Source: Anthopleura xanthogrammica | Taxonomy: Eukaryota; Cnidaria; Anthozoa; Actiniaria; Actiniidae | DNA: 64,000 nucleotides | Assembly: GCA_964019055.1 (NCBI GenBank) | Contig: OZ025210.1 | Span: 14,657,832-14,721,831 of the forward strand | Direction of reading: 5' to 3' | Shown here: positions 28,901-40,683 of the stretch, piece after piece | Position numbering within the stretch: the first letter of the stretch is position 1 | Layout: each line of letters opens with the position of its first letter | Notes under the pieces: generated by a model | What the model was told of the DNA's origin: nothing | What the model saw: the letters and a program-made list of their open reading frames with translations, nothing else | Databases searched by the model: none | Made by a program: the position numbers and the translations under genes

Positions 28901-31369
28901 CATTCCAAACGGTTTCAGAAGATCTCTTTAGCCTTAACAATTTCAAGGAAAAAAAAAATTTAAAAATGAACCTGATATAAAATCGGCCCAATTTAGAATC
29001 TGTGTTTTTCAACCTTAAAAAAAAAGGGGATGAGGGTAGGAGGTAGAGGTGTAGGGGGGAGGTGGGGGTGGGGGTGGTTTGAGGTAGAGGGGGAGGGGGA
29101 GGCATAGGGGGAAGGTAAGGGACTTATTCAACTCCAACAAACAATGTAAAGATAGAAAGAGGTAAAAAAAAAGATCAGAAAAAATATATATAACATTGTG
29201 CACATGCTTGAAGACTTCGGAATGTCACAAACTTTGTGCTTTTTAACCAATTGTTGTTATCATTATATTAAAGTAAAAATCATCAGAAATCTAGCCTTTT
29301 TATCTCATTGATATTATACCCCTTGTCATTGCAGGTGTATGTAACGTTATCTCCCCAGGAAACCCACTGGTTTGTTATGTTGGCAGCGAAGCCCGTTTTA
29401 ACTGGACCACAGATGACGGCAGAATTATATTTTCTGTCAGCTGGGGGATAAAAAATGGCAACAGTCCTGATTCTCAATTTATCAACACCAATGTGTACAG
29501 GAACGTTGTGAACTACAATACAAATATGGATCCTAAATATCGAAACAGGGTCTATTTTGTTGGCAACTTGACAATGGGTCGTGCTTGGTTTTTGCTGAAG
29601 AATGTAACGATGTACGATGAAAAGGAATATGTTGCAAATATTCGTGAGAGAAAAGACGGAGTCCTGAGTTACATCGTACTCTTGAAAGTTAAGAAAAGAG
29701 GTTGGTTTGTGTATCTGTTCATAATGTAAATATTACAGCACTCGCAGAGATACAGCCACTTAGAAAAAAAGGTAGATGAACGCTTTGTTGCATTTTGCAT
29801 ACCAAGCCCTAAATCAACTAATGATATATGAACGACGTGAATGCAATCTGCGAAATTGCACAACAATATTGACTCTCGGGATATCCCGAAAATTTTTCTG
29901 CTCGTTTTTTCCGACATATTAGTTTTTTTCCTTTGTCGGTTGGCATTATTTTGATATGATCAACAATACATTTCAAGCTTGGTATGCCCATGCAACTTGC
30001 AGCAAACAATTTACGAAAAGTTTTTTTGTAAAAGCGGTATTTAGAATAGTGTTCTGTTTGGTTTATTCAGCTTACATTTCATCGACTACGAAAATGGTTT
30101 CAACGTATGTTACACAAACCCCTACGACATCTTTTAATACAACTGGTAAGGAGCAAAGTATAACTGCATAATGAACTATTATAACATGAAATACAAAATG
30201 GGTTCAGATACGAAATTTGTACAAATTAATAGTATACAATAAATTTAGAAAAGATGGGTCATAACTACCCACTCCTAAAGACGCTGCCTAGGACTTCCCA
30301 GCTAAATTGCATAGCCGTACCTTGTAATGCAAGTTGTTGACTTATATTTATATAACTTGTGCTTCATTTTGCAGCATCGACCAAAAAACGCTTTAATGGT
30401 AAGAATCGACTATTGTTAAAACGATTGAAAACGGTTCTGATAACAATCTCTTTGTTCATGGCTAACGTGGAAATAACTTTTGTGATGAAGATGTGCCATA
30501 AATATAGCTGAACCTTTTTGGGGGTATAAAGGAGAGCGTTCGTTCCTAAACCATGCAGCATCCTCCCAAACACAAACATTCGTTTTTACTTTTCTTGTAA
30601 GAAAATTAAAAGTCAACAAATGCAGGTGTTGCATGACCAGTACATTAGTGATAATAACAATTGTTGATTATTTAATTCAAAATTGTCACAGTGTCATGCA
30701 AGTGAGAAGCAAAATTGATAGAAAACAATAAAAATTGCTTGATTATTAATTTAGATTCCTTTGACGTCACAAGTGTAAGTCCAACGAAAGGTAAGGATAA
30801 AAAAAAAACTACATGACGTTGCCTTTGCTTCTTACATGCATGGCACTGTGTATATTTTTGCTTTTATACTACTTAGGTTGCTCTTGCGAATTTTTATACC
30901 TCTGCTTCGTCATCATCATCATCATTTTCATCATTATCATAAAATCATCATCATCACCATCATTATCGATTTATTTAGAAAGGTCGAAACGCAAAAGTTG
31001 CAAGTTGGCATTTCTAAACAGTTCTCCCTCTCTCATTGACCACTCTAAGATGCCATTTTACGTGACATCAGAGCCACGGCGAGGGTCTAGCCATTTGCAG
31101 TTCTTTAGATAAATTGCAGTACCTTCTACTCAGGTATTTTAAGACCCTTAGTGTGCGTTGTTCTGGCCACGGGGATTGATCAATGACCTATAGCAGTTCT
31201 GTACTGACCGGTGCCCATCCAACTTGGTCAACCGGGAGGCGGCTTCTATACTGACTTTGTTGATGTTGTTGTTGTTGTTTTAGATTTTTTTCGTAAGAAT
31301 GTTGGTTTTGTGGCAGCGTTTTTATTGTCTCTAATGACATCAACTTTCCTTGTTCTCGTTCACTGGAAG
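25937..31369 (+). CDS. Gene A: single V-set-like membrane receptor (six exons seen, tail missing)
   Basis: Exons are 25,937-26,009 (signal peptide, LEPIRNILLPFLMIQSG), 29,335-29,700 (V-set-like domain), 30,071-30,145, 30,375-30,398 and 30,755-30,790 (hinge), and 31,284-31,369 (transmembrane). Every junction has AG/GT. Phases agree throughout: exons start with two bases and end with one, except the transmembrane exon, which ends in phase 0. The sum is 660 nt, about 220 aa. The V domain lacks the usual cysteine pair: the B strand reads ARFNW and the F-strand position reads EKEYVANI, although N-terminal cysteines occur in VCNV and VCYV. The hinge is Ser/Thr-rich (STTKMVSTYVTQTPTTS). The membrane span includes VAAFLLSLMTSTFLVLVHW. 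ATG 25,934 is an alternative start one codon upstream. No tail exon was recognised downstream, so it is incomplete, tail-less or broken by insertions. A ligand-binding role is inferred. Confidence 0.7.
26736..26848. mobile_element. Small MITE-like inverted repeat (113 bp)
   Basis: The left end atagtctagattactagtct is matched in inverse by the right end tcagactagtaaaatagac. About 20 of 22 terminal bases pair. The short non-coding interior is typical of a miniature inverted-repeat transposon. Confidence 0.6.
27055..27430. mobile_element. Foldback element in gene A intron
   Basis: The two halves are near-complete inverse copies around a short loop at about 27,200-27,225. The outermost ends are aataggcc (27,056) and ggcctatt (ending 27,430), followed inward by atcgagcag / ctgctcgat. 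Long arms contain atttaattttatatttaatg and its complement. It is non-autonomous, with no coding capacity. Confidence 0.7.
29028..29126 (+). repeat. G-rich low-complexity tract
   Basis: The interval is purine-rich with repeated runs of three to six G, for example gtgggggtgggggtgg. It could form a G-quadruplex on the plus strand. It lies about 200 bp before the V-set exon of gene A. Confidence 0.6.
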
Positions 31370-31499
31370 GTAAGCTTTTTTTCTTTTCAAAATTTATATA
31401 ATTGTTCTTTAATTTGTAACAAGATAAACTTAAAGTTGAATTTATTTATTTCCATCATGTCCGTATGCTCTTTGATAACTATAAGAACAGTAACAACAG

Positions 31500-31910
31500 T
31501 AACGAGATAAAATTGAAAGTGGAATATATGCATGTCCATAATTGATTTGTGCCTCATCGGGCTCCATCACAATGGGCAGAACAGCATTTGTCACCATAAT
31601 AGGTGATTGGTTTTTCGTTTGTGCCTCGTTGGGCGATTGATTTGTTTTGTTTTTGTCAATGAGTGAAGACCAATGAGCTCTCGTTTTTGAGTCAGGGATG
31701 AGTCGTCTTTCAAGAGCATCCAAGTACATTTCGTCTCCTTCTGTTAATATCTGATCGACTGTGTAAGCCTTCCATTGTGAGATCGGCCACGATTGAGCGC
31801 ACAAAATGGCACAAAAACTCATGAACGAACATTGCCTGGAAATCTCACTAAAACGTTCGTCCCCTTGATGAATACTTCCAGCTACGAATAAAGTAGAGTT
31901 TGACATGATA
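31500..31910 (-). pseudogene. Remnant of a transposon-type cysteine-protease-like ORF (peptidase C76-like, tentative)
   Basis: On the minus strand a segment reads FVAGSIHQGDERFSEISRQC, then SFMSFCAILCAQSW and VDQILTEGDEMYLDALERR. The Q-C followed by a small hydrophobic helix and the later EGDEMY block resemble an invertebrate multicopy family. I recall that family as related to the papain-like domain of large tegument proteins (Pfam Herpes_teg_N, peptidase C76). After about 31,620 (minus direction) the reading becomes low complexity. There is no credible start and no partner domains. I treat it as a decayed mobile-element fragment sitting just after the gene A transmembrane exon. The family assignment is from memory of motif shape only. 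Confidence 0.4.
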
Positions 31911-32059
31911 AATTGATAAAAAAAAAAACCACACAAACCTAAGAAGTGAAACTTGAAATCGGGTAACTGATGCCAAAGCACATGGAGAGAAATATGCGTG
32001 ATGTTGGCCACGCACAAATTGATGAAAAAAGCTGCTGATCTAAAGTACTGCATATTCGG

Positions 32060-33050
32060 AAATCATCCAAAGCAAGCCCGCTAGTTCACTCGCTTGATTG
32101 AGATTTCCACGGTATAAACGGTCATCTTATTACCGCTGACATGCAGACGCATAAATGTAGGCAAACAACAAGAACATTTGAATAAGATGGTTTATTTGGG
32201 TGGCTTTTTACATCGTAATCCTTGTATATAAATATTGAATATATTGAAAGGACATCGAAAAAAGGTCGTGCAATATGTAGAAGTCCTTTAAATGTCAATA
32301 TTTCTAAAACATTGCACCGTAACTCGACCATTTAGACAGCGATTTCAGTGTAGTTGTGTCTCGCTCAGGATACATTTGCAAGCTTTGCTGGTCAGGAACC
32401 AACATAAATACACTACAAAAAGATCAAATAATGGAAAATATTTTACAACATAAAGAGTTTTAATTCAGTTAAATACATCAAAGAGTTATAAAACTATTTT
32501 GAAAGCTTTTGAATGTTTTTTATGCAGTACGAAAGAAAAATATCCATAAGGTCAATGCCATGTTTCTATCATGTCATACCTTCGATAGAGCAAAAATAGG
32601 TCTTGACTTTACCTTACTGAGAATGCTACGCATTTTTTTCCTAAGCAAGGAAATTGTAAAAAGACTAATAAACTAATAAGCTTCCGTCTATGGTAATTTC
32701 CACCTTGAGCACAAGTAAAAACTTGCATTTTTTCTCGTTAATTGCCAGGCCACAACGTCTAATGCCATAGTTTACAATGTGAAAAATGCGATAAAAATAA
32801 GATTCAATAACACAGAAACTATATGTTGTCCGGTCCTAAAAGCCGGCACGAAAGAACATTAAAGTAATACCAACCTGCCAGAGAAAACGCTTCAACCAAA
32901 TGACATGGAGACTTGTGCACTGCTCTTTTAAAGCTGTCTTGCAATTCAGCTAAATAGCAACCAATTCAAAGTATGGTACGGTGAAACAGAGATTATAAGT
33001 CGCACACATTTTTTAGGTTCTGCAAGCCTATACAAAGTATAGGGTTGCAT
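32060..33050. other. No recognisable gene
   Basis: AT-rich sequence with only short frames. No splice-compatible receptor exon, RNA gene or clear repeat was identified. Confidence 0.5.
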
Positions 33051-33059
33051 TTGTTTCAT

Positions 33060-33400
33060 GGTTTTAATGCGTTTGCTCTTAATTCTTACTCATATATATA
33101 TATATAAGATATATTTAGATATATCTGTTCAACAATCACAATATCATTATCTCTGCCATATTTTCCTCAGTATTTAATATTCAGATCCTATTGTGCTCAG
33201 TTCCTTTTTTCTCTCTCATCTTCCAAGTACTAAGTAATATTTTTTCGATCACTATATATTTTTTACATTATTACATCAGATTCTATAATATTTTTAAAAT
33301 TTTATTTATATTGTACATCTATAGTTAAGAGGGCCACCTGAAAATTATCAGCCTGGTAACGGTGTACCCTGTCCAATAAAGTTGTTATTATTATATACAG
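33060..33400 (+). mobile_element. Probable 3' end of a non-LTR retroelement
   Basis: An AT-rich stretch ends gtgtaccctgtccaataaag, then ttgttattattat. An AATAAA-type end followed by a short TTA microsatellite is characteristic of LINE or LINE-mobilised SINE 3' tails. No coding part was found upstream. Confidence 0.4.
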
Positions 33401-34544
33401 TTGAAAAGATCAAATATAGACAAACGTTATGTTTAAATATGAAGCTTGGGCAAAAGTAAAAATAATTCACAAAATATACTTAAACTTGAGTTAATCTAAC
33501 TAAAAATACAAAATTACATCGATATTCACAACAAGTTATCAGCCGATCTATTCAATGAACGAGATAGACAACCTTCACTTGATAAAAGTGACCATTAAAG
33601 TGCTAACCTCTAGTGTCAAACATTCCAGGTAAAATATGTTGCTTGAAGATTTTTAAGATTGAAGTCCACAAAGAACGAGCAATTTTCCTATTTGGGTGAG
33701 ATTTTGAACAATGTTTTCTCCATAAAAAAAAACCACATCAATCTTGTAAATACCAGGGATATTAGTGCTGCAGGTCATCTTTTTAAAGTCTCTCAAATTT
33801 GCGACAATTTATTTTTCTTTCGATCTGGATCACCATTCAAAAGTCCGTCTTCAAGAGCTTGAACTCTCGAATACACAAAATGGCGCCGAGCTGTCGCGAA
33901 AGAACTATTTTCATGAGCATGCGTAGTACAAAATGCCTATATGCTCATGTGTTGATCAAAAAAAGCTCTAATGTTCCTTGCTGAAGAAGGAGCTTTAATA
34001 CTCTGATCTAGATTAGCCATTCCGATGATGAGGTAAAAACCGGCTCAAATGAGTTAGGGGACATATTCCTAAGATAGCCTATATTTTGTCCCCTGATACA
34101 GTCTCAGAATGCGTTCGATGCCAACTCGACCAAGGTTTTCGCTCAAGCTCGGAATGGAGCATTTAGAGTGACGTGAATTTTTTTTTTAACGATTGGTAAG
34201 CAACCAAACATGCTTACATATATAATGTCATCACTTTCATAAACAGTGCCTCCTCTTCAGACATCTCTCATTCTGTATTTATCCTCTATGGGTTTCCTTT
34301 TGACAGGGAAATTTCTCTCCCCTCGATTTTTCTTGCTTCCAGTCCCCCGGTTTAACAGAGACAGAGATAAGAGACACATGCAGAGGAGGCCAAGTCAAAT
34401 AGAATTATGTATCCGAGAAATTATCCATTGAAATAGGTGTTTACAATCATTCTTTGTCACTCTGTTTGTGAGTCTCTTAACAAGGTCACGGCAGACTAAA
34501 CGACAAGTAGTAGGGGACAGAGATCAGGTTGCAGGGACAATACA

Positions 34545-34703
34545 GGCTTTGCACCACCACGTGATAGCAGCCATGACAGGAGGCAGGAACAATAGAGTCT
34601 TTCCCCCTGGGAAACTGAATTCTTTCTCATCTAAATCATATTAGACCAGATGCTATTGTTCCTGCCTCCTGTCATGGCTGCCATTACGTGATGGTGCAAA
34701 GCC
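34545..34703. mobile_element. Inverted-repeat element with 51-bp arms
   Basis: The arm at 34,545-34,595 (starting ggctttgcaccaccacgtga) is the near-perfect inverse of 34,653-34,703 (ending gatggtgcaaagcc). A loop of about 57 bp separates them. It has no coding content and is MITE-like. Confidence 0.65.
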
Positions 34704-34814
34704 TCTATAGGGTATATTCACTATGGACGCCATGATGATTTTGGCATTACAACGCAGATTAGTCACGTGGTTGCTGAGGAGGCAAACATCTTCAAATCAG
34801 CAGATTTTAACTGC

Positions 34815-35037
34815 TTTATTACAGTGCGGCGCGAAAAGAATAACTACATTTAATGTATTCGCGTACTTCTGTGCACGGGCTTCTGTACGCTAAACCGACA
34901 CATTTGATGCGAAGCTGTCCTCTTTTACCAAATAAAGCGTGTAATATAAAAGCTCATGTGAAGCAAAAGCCCGTGCAGAGAAGTATACGAATACTTTAAG
35001 CGTGGCAATACTTTTGCATGTCGCGCTGTAATATAAT
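34815..35037. mobile_element. Inverted-repeat element with gtgcacgggcttct arms
   Basis: The segment ttcgcgtacttctgtgcacg near 34,857 is complemented by gcccgtgcagagaagtatac near 34,969. The pairing extends outward to attacagtgcggcgcg / gtcgcgctgtaat. The internal acgggcttct / aaaagcccg core is shared with the element at 38,814-39,059. Confidence 0.55.
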
Positions 35038-35379
35038 TTTTATGCTTTCCAATGCATAGGTGTTAACATATTTCTGATAATGAAATACTCGACTTTGGGC
35101 TGCTTTGGACACTAGTTTAGAAATTCAACGGCATTTAAAATGTCCTCAAACGTAACAGTTCCAAAACTACATGCAGATTTTTTTGGGAGTAATATTTGGC
35201 ATAAGAATGAAATATATAGGATGAGCGAATTTTTTTTAAATGCTCTTTTCTCCCAATGTTTGTGCCCTGGTAGACCGCATGGCTAATTTGCACTACAATA
35301 TGAAAACCATCATGACATCTATCGTTAATATAACTTTCATCGTTTTATAATTGTTTTTTTTTAACTTAAATTTACATTA

Positions 35380-35730
35380 CAAAGAGAGATGTTTCGGCTC
35401 ACGCTCGAGCCTTCCTCAGTGTCCAGTCGTTAATGGTTGCGCGAGGACAATTCAAATAAGAACTACAAATTCAACTAGTTCAAAATCAGGTTCAAAAGCG
35501 TAGAATATACAGTTCTGGGAGAACTATTCAATCGTTACCAGCATTGGCATCTCCATAAGAATACCATCGGCTTCTAAGAAGAGTCGTTTGAGGTAATCCC
35601 TTTCTGTGTCAACAATTTTTGCATTGTCGAAATGGATGGTATCCCCGTCTCATTGGCGTGTTGTGCAACATTTGATGTTTCGAGGTTCCTACGTACAGCT
35701 CTTTTATGTTCGCTGACTTCTTAAAAGCAA
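35380..35730 (-). pseudogene. Penelope-like element remnant (GIY-YIG endonuclease C-terminus)
   Basis: On the minus strand one frame reads EHKRAVRRNLETSNVAQHAN. After a frameshift another reads DTIHFDNAKIVDTERDYLKR followed by LFLEA. This order (EHKRAVR, then VAQHA..TGH, then the IVDTE..Y..RL.LEA block) is the end of the GIY-YIG domain of Penelope-like retroelements. The next segment (rc of 35,380-35,420) reads TEEGSSVSRNISL. The frameshift and the absence of the reverse-transcriptase part show it is dead. Confidence 0.65.
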
Positions 35731-36164
35731 GGTATTTGGATGATGTTAATAATGCTGGGAACGATGTTTACATATATGAGCAAGAATAATAGAAATTTAG
35801 GCTAAATTCATTCGGGATATTTAGTTTAATATTTAGCTGCTCTCACTTTCTACTATATTATAAACCAAATTTTATTGTGATTTAATTTGTTTTACTGCTA
35901 TTTTGCAACCCTCTGGCGACCATGATCCTTAGCGATAAAATAATATATTATTTTGATGTGACGTCACAGTGAACTAGGACAATTTACATCATGTAACATG
36001 ATGATGTTTCTGCAAAATTAAATGCTTTTCACTGCGATAGAATTTTAAATAGTCCACATGGCAGGTTACACGAAAATTAAACTAGTTTGAAATATATCTT
36101 GCATCATATCCCGCGCGTAAATACATAAAGTGCACATGTAAATAAGCGAGCTATTCCCATTTAG

Positions 36165-36450
36165 AAAAAACCTACTAATGGTCTATCACTAATCGAGCCC
36201 TGTGATTGGCTGAGCTACTAGGGGTCTATTAGTGATAGACCTCTAGTAGCGAAAAGCGCCGGTTTTGAAAACCAAAAAAAAAAAATTTAAAGCAAAATCC
36301 AAAACTTTTTGCATCCTTTTATTGGACCGATTAGTAGGTTTTTACTAAAACAATTAGACCTCTCGCCCTCATGGCCTACGAGTCAATAGCCCATTCGGCC
36401 TTCGGCCTCATGGGCTATTGACTCGTAGACCATTCGGACTCGAGGACTAA
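36165..36450. mobile_element. Foldback element pair (cctactaatggtctatc)
   Basis: The motif cctactaatggtctatcact at 36,170 is matched in inverse inside the element (ctattagtgatagacctcta) and at its right side (gaccgattagtagg near 36,337). It is followed at 36,369-36,430 by a second palindrome, cctacgagtcaatagccca / tgggctattgactcgtag. No coding content. Confidence 0.55.
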
Positions 36451-36554
36451 TTGTTAAATATTAACGTAAAGTATAAATTAATTTGTAAAAAAAAAAAAAG
36501 AATGGAGAAATGTCATTAGACAGCAAAAGCAAACAAACAAACATACACACAGTT

Positions 36555-36723
36555 GAGCCTGGTTCACACTAGCGACGCAAGCATAAGGATAACGACATGG
36601 TTAGTTAACCCATTTATATTTCGACAGAACAAAGCATTCAGTCATCCTCAAAGTACTATATGCGCTTGCGTATGTTGTTTTCCTTATTATATGGTTGCGT
36701 TGCTCACATTGTGAAACAGGCTT
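36555..36723. mobile_element. MITE with agcctggttcacac termini
   Basis: The left end agcctggttcacactagcga is the imperfect inverse of the right end gttgctcacattgtgaaaca plus ggctt at 36,723. The interior of about 120 bp is non-coding. Confidence 0.55.
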
Positions 36724-36756
36724 TAGCGGGAAGGAGACCGGCCAACGATGTTATCG

Positions 36757-36928
36757 AACTTCAAATTCACACTAGCGTCGTAATCGTACGTAAGCAGCGT
36801 TCGCAGACTCAGTAGCGTAGAGCTCATTAACAGTGCTTGTCTTTTTCATACCAAAGTGATAAATTTGAAACTGAGTCTGCGTATGTTGCATGCAATTAAC
36901 ATTACAACACTAGTGCGATCTGAAAGTT
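36757..36928. mobile_element. Second MITE with ttcacactagcgt termini
   Basis: Inverted ends gaacttcaaattcacactag and ctagtgcgatctgaaagttc flank an interior palindrome (cgcagactcag / ctgagtctgcg). It lies directly beside the previous element and shares the cacactagcg core, so the two are probably related. Confidence 0.5.
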
Positions 36929-37693
36929 CAATAACATTTTGCCCCCTCCAGACTCATCGGACTCACTAGCCGATTTTTTTTTTTTTTGTGTGTGTGATTT
37001 TTGAATTTAACTGAAAGCACGGATATATGGCGTGCACTCTAGCGAATCCACAGGTAACCCAAGCATAACTAGAGGAGATTAAAATTTCCTTAACATAGAA
37101 CATAGAATAGCCTTAACATAGAATAAAACCGTAAGGGGAACAAAAAGCATGGAACAATACATTGGTATACAGTTAAAAAATAGATGATGTCATCTATTCT
37201 ATTTTTAAAGAAATTTTACGATCTGCCCTACATTCTCTATATAGGAGCCATAGCTTGGGATACCTGGGGCGAATCAACTTTGAGTTTCAGAAACTCAACT
37301 AATGTTTTCGATCTAAATACATGCCATGATTTTGTATCTTTAACTGGAAACCAGTAAATAAAAATAGTTTAAATGATTACATGTTGTTGTTGTTTTTTTC
37401 TCTTTGACACAGAGATGCAAAATCCTTTTCCTTCGTCGGTTTATGTACTGAAAAGATTCAACCGTGACTCTTTTGTTTTGATGCTTGCATGACGTACAGT
37501 TAATGTTTTCATATTCGGTAGTTCCAAGAAACTGCATGTATGTAAAGACAATACAAGCCTATGTGTGAGGTCTCAAATCAACAGAGGATTTTAAATTCAT
37601 GTGAAAACGTAATGTTTTTCTTACACTTCCTTATATTCACTTCACTGGAGCCGTTCAGAAAGATGCTGCTTCCTTTGTTGATGATTCTATCAG

Positions 37694-39148
37694 GTATGCT
37701 GTACGTTAAATTGTAGAATGTTCGACTTCGTAACTGAAGGCTCGTAAGGGTCTCGTGGGGAAACCCCGACATACCAAAACAAAGCAACTAAACAGTTGAT
37801 ATATTCGAAATGGTTCGAGTTTGTACAAACTAACAACCATGACAAGTATAATGAAACACAATGGTGGTGTTGATGGTTGTCGATGCATATATTTTGATTT
37901 TTCCTGATGATATTAATATTTGTAACTAGGGGTAAGTGTTCGTTTTTTCCCCAAGCTCATAGTCATGCTCACATGATGTCGTATTAAGAAAATAATAACA
38001 ATTAACAAAATGTTCCAGCAAGGCATTTCTTGGATGGATTGTTTTCAGAGTGATTTATGAATATATCAAGTATGACACGATCGACTCATATTTTTCTTTT
38101 GCAAACCAGTACCAGCATTATAAGATAAAGAAATAGACAACTGCTTACGTATTTTAAGATACTTTATGGTCTATGTTTTAGTTTTATTGAAAGCTATTTC
38201 CAAGAAACAGGCTAAGTGAACACGTCGCTTTCATAATTTATTAGCACGTGTTCGGAACACACGATGATAACATGGTTTTTAGAACATGTACTAGAATAAA
38301 TCAACACGAAAATCAACAGAAAGCGCCTCTTGGTAGTCCCCCCCCCCCCCCCAATAAAAAAAAACTGCGGCTATGTTAGGTTACATAGAAAAAGACGGTT
38401 ATGACCAGTTTTTTGTTCGATTCGACCAAGGTGACAAATGCCATGAAATCTACCAGATCTACCTACATTGACGACTTGAATAATTAAGGCTAGGCTAGAC
38501 GACCTGGTGTGTGAGCCCATATTCTTGAAAATAAAGGATGCTAACTCTTCAATATCCGGTCCATCGAGCTGGTTTAAATTACAGACAAAATATCTTGACA
38601 AGGTTATTATATACGTCTCATTTTGCAGTTTGAATATTTTGTGTACAGTTCTCGTGATCTGGTAACCCTAATTCAAAGTGTAGGCTTTCTTTACCCCATT
38701 TACCTAAGCCTAGCACTAACAACTCTATGTGTTTCTTAACATTTGTCCATGAGGGGAAATCTTAAGCCTCAAATTCGTGCAGTTCTTGTCACATTTAAAC
38801 TATTTCTTAGTCACTCAACATCTCTCACGGCTTTACACTGCATCCTTATCCTCATGTTCTACAGCTCTACGGGCTTTTTCGCTGCGAAACGAGCTTTTAC
38901 GCGCCTTATTTGGTTAAATCAGCCGCCTTTACGCGCATCGAAATGTGTTGGTTTAACTTACAAAAGCCCGTCCATAGAAGTATGTGAATAGGTGAAATGT
39001 GGTCAGAGCTATAGAACGTGAGGATAAGGATGTTGTGTAAGGCCGGAAAAGATGTTGAGTTTCTCTATTTTGACTTGATTTTAAGTTTGATACAAATGAT
39101 AATAAAAATAAAAACACGTTAAATAAAGTTTTAACTTGAACATTTCAG
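37694..39148 (+). other. First intron of gene B
   Basis: No exon was recognised. It contains a poly-C run at 38,339-38,352 and the foldback element at 38,814-39,059. Confidence 0.6.
38814..39059. mobile_element. MITE in gene B intron
   Basis: The left end ctcaacatctctcacggctt plus tacactgcatccttatcctc is the near-perfect inverse of the right end, which closes with gatgttgag at 39,059. An inner acgggcttttt / aaaagcccg pair matches the element at 34,815-35,037. Confidence 0.7.
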
Positions 39149-39530
39149 CAGCACAAGCGAGTGGTCCAAAACTGTTGCTATCCACAGGTAGACAAACCAT
39201 TGGGTATACTGGACGCGCAGTCAACTTTACCTGGACATTTTCTAATCAGTCACTTATAGATGAAATACATTTTGGAACTTGGAATACAATATTTGAATAT
39301 GTGGAAAACACACTTGTTTTCCTCTCGCAATCAAACGATGGTAATACTTCAGTTCAAACAATTCAGAAAAAAGCTGTTGAAGAGTACCGTGGACGCATAA
39401 GATGGGCTGGAGATGTATCGAAAGGAATTGCTATAATTGAACTGTCTGGTATACGACATTCTGACAAAAAAACATACGCCATAGATGTAAGTCTGTCTCT
39501 TTATAATGATATTGCTTCAGTAATAATAAT

Positions 39531-40683
39531 ACCATCCAACCATCCAACTATCCAACCATCCAACCATCCAACCATCCAACCATCCAACCATCCAACCATC
39601 CAACCATCCAACCATCCAACCATCCAACCATCCAACCATCCAACCATCCAACCATCCAACCATCCAACCATCCAACCATCCAACCATCCAACCATCCAAC
39701 CATCCAACCATCCAACCATCCAACCATCCAACCATCCAACCATCCAACCATCCAACCATCCAACCATCCAACCATCCAACCATCCAACCATCCAACCATC
39801 CAACCATCCAACCATCCAACCATCCAACCATCCAACCATCCAACCATCCAACCATCCAACCATCCAACCATCCAACCATCCAACCATCCAACCATCCAAC
39901 CATCCAACCATCCAACCATCCAACCATCCAACCATCCAACCATCCAACCATCCAACCATCCAACCATCCAACCATCCAACCATCCAACCATCCAACCATC
40001 CAACCATCCAACCATCCAACCATCCAACCATCCAACCATCCAACCATCCAACCATCCAACCATCCAACCATCCAACCATCCAACCATCCAACCATCCAAC
40101 CATCCAACCATCCAACCATCCAACCATCCAACCATCCAACCATCCAACCATCCAACCATCCAACCATCCAACCATCCAACCATCCAACCATCCAACCATC
40201 CAACCATCCAACCATCCAACCATCCAACCATCCAACCATCCAACCATCCAACCATCCAACCATCCAACCATCCAACCATCCAACCATCCAACCATCCAAC
40301 CATCCAACCATCCAACCATCCAACCATCCAACCATCCAACCATCCAACCATCCAACCATCCAACCATCCAACCATCCAACCATCCAACCATCCAACCATC
40401 CAACCATCCAACCATCCAACCATCCAACCATCCAACCATCCAACCATCCAACCATCCAACCATCCAACCATCCAACCATCCAACCATCCAACCATCCAAC
40501 CATCCAACCATCCAACCATCCAACCATCCAACCATCCAACCATCCAACCATCCAACCATCCAACCATCCAACCATCCAACCATCCAACCATCCAACCATC
40601 CAACCATCCAACCATCCAACCATCCAACCATCCAACCATCCAACCATCCAACCATCCAACCATCCAACCATCCAACCATCCAG
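39531..40683 (+). repeat. 8-bp tandem array (catccaac)n inside a coding exon
   Basis: About 143 copies of catccaac form an almost perfect array; one variant (catccaactatccaacc) lies at the left edge. It begins inside the last strand of the V-set domain of gene B, directly after the codons for SVIIIPSN. It is open in both directions, giving HPTIQPSN on plus and MVGWLDGW on minus in every frame. The homogeneity indicates recent expansion. After the array, the tail gtggtgacag|gtgtag resembles the normal end of a V exon (L-V-V-T plus donor) in another frame. Confidence 0.95.

Larger units (their letters stand above)
26010..29334 (+). other. First intron of gene A (3.3 kb)
   Basis: No coding exon was recognised. 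It holds two foldback elements (26,736-26,848 and 27,055-27,430) and a G-rich tract at 29,028-29,126. The short reading frames here are not credible genes. Confidence 0.6.

Noticed and set aside
34246..34431. Possible tail exon of gene A (RRPSQIELCIREI resembles RPGQIIYAELW)
   Set aside because: Similarity is weak, there is no tyrosine motif and no convincing acceptor in the right phase.
39149..39486. Ending the gene B V exon at the strong donor gat|gtaagt (39,487)
   Set aside because: It would end in phase 0, incompatible with the next exon, and would cut the domain before its final strand.
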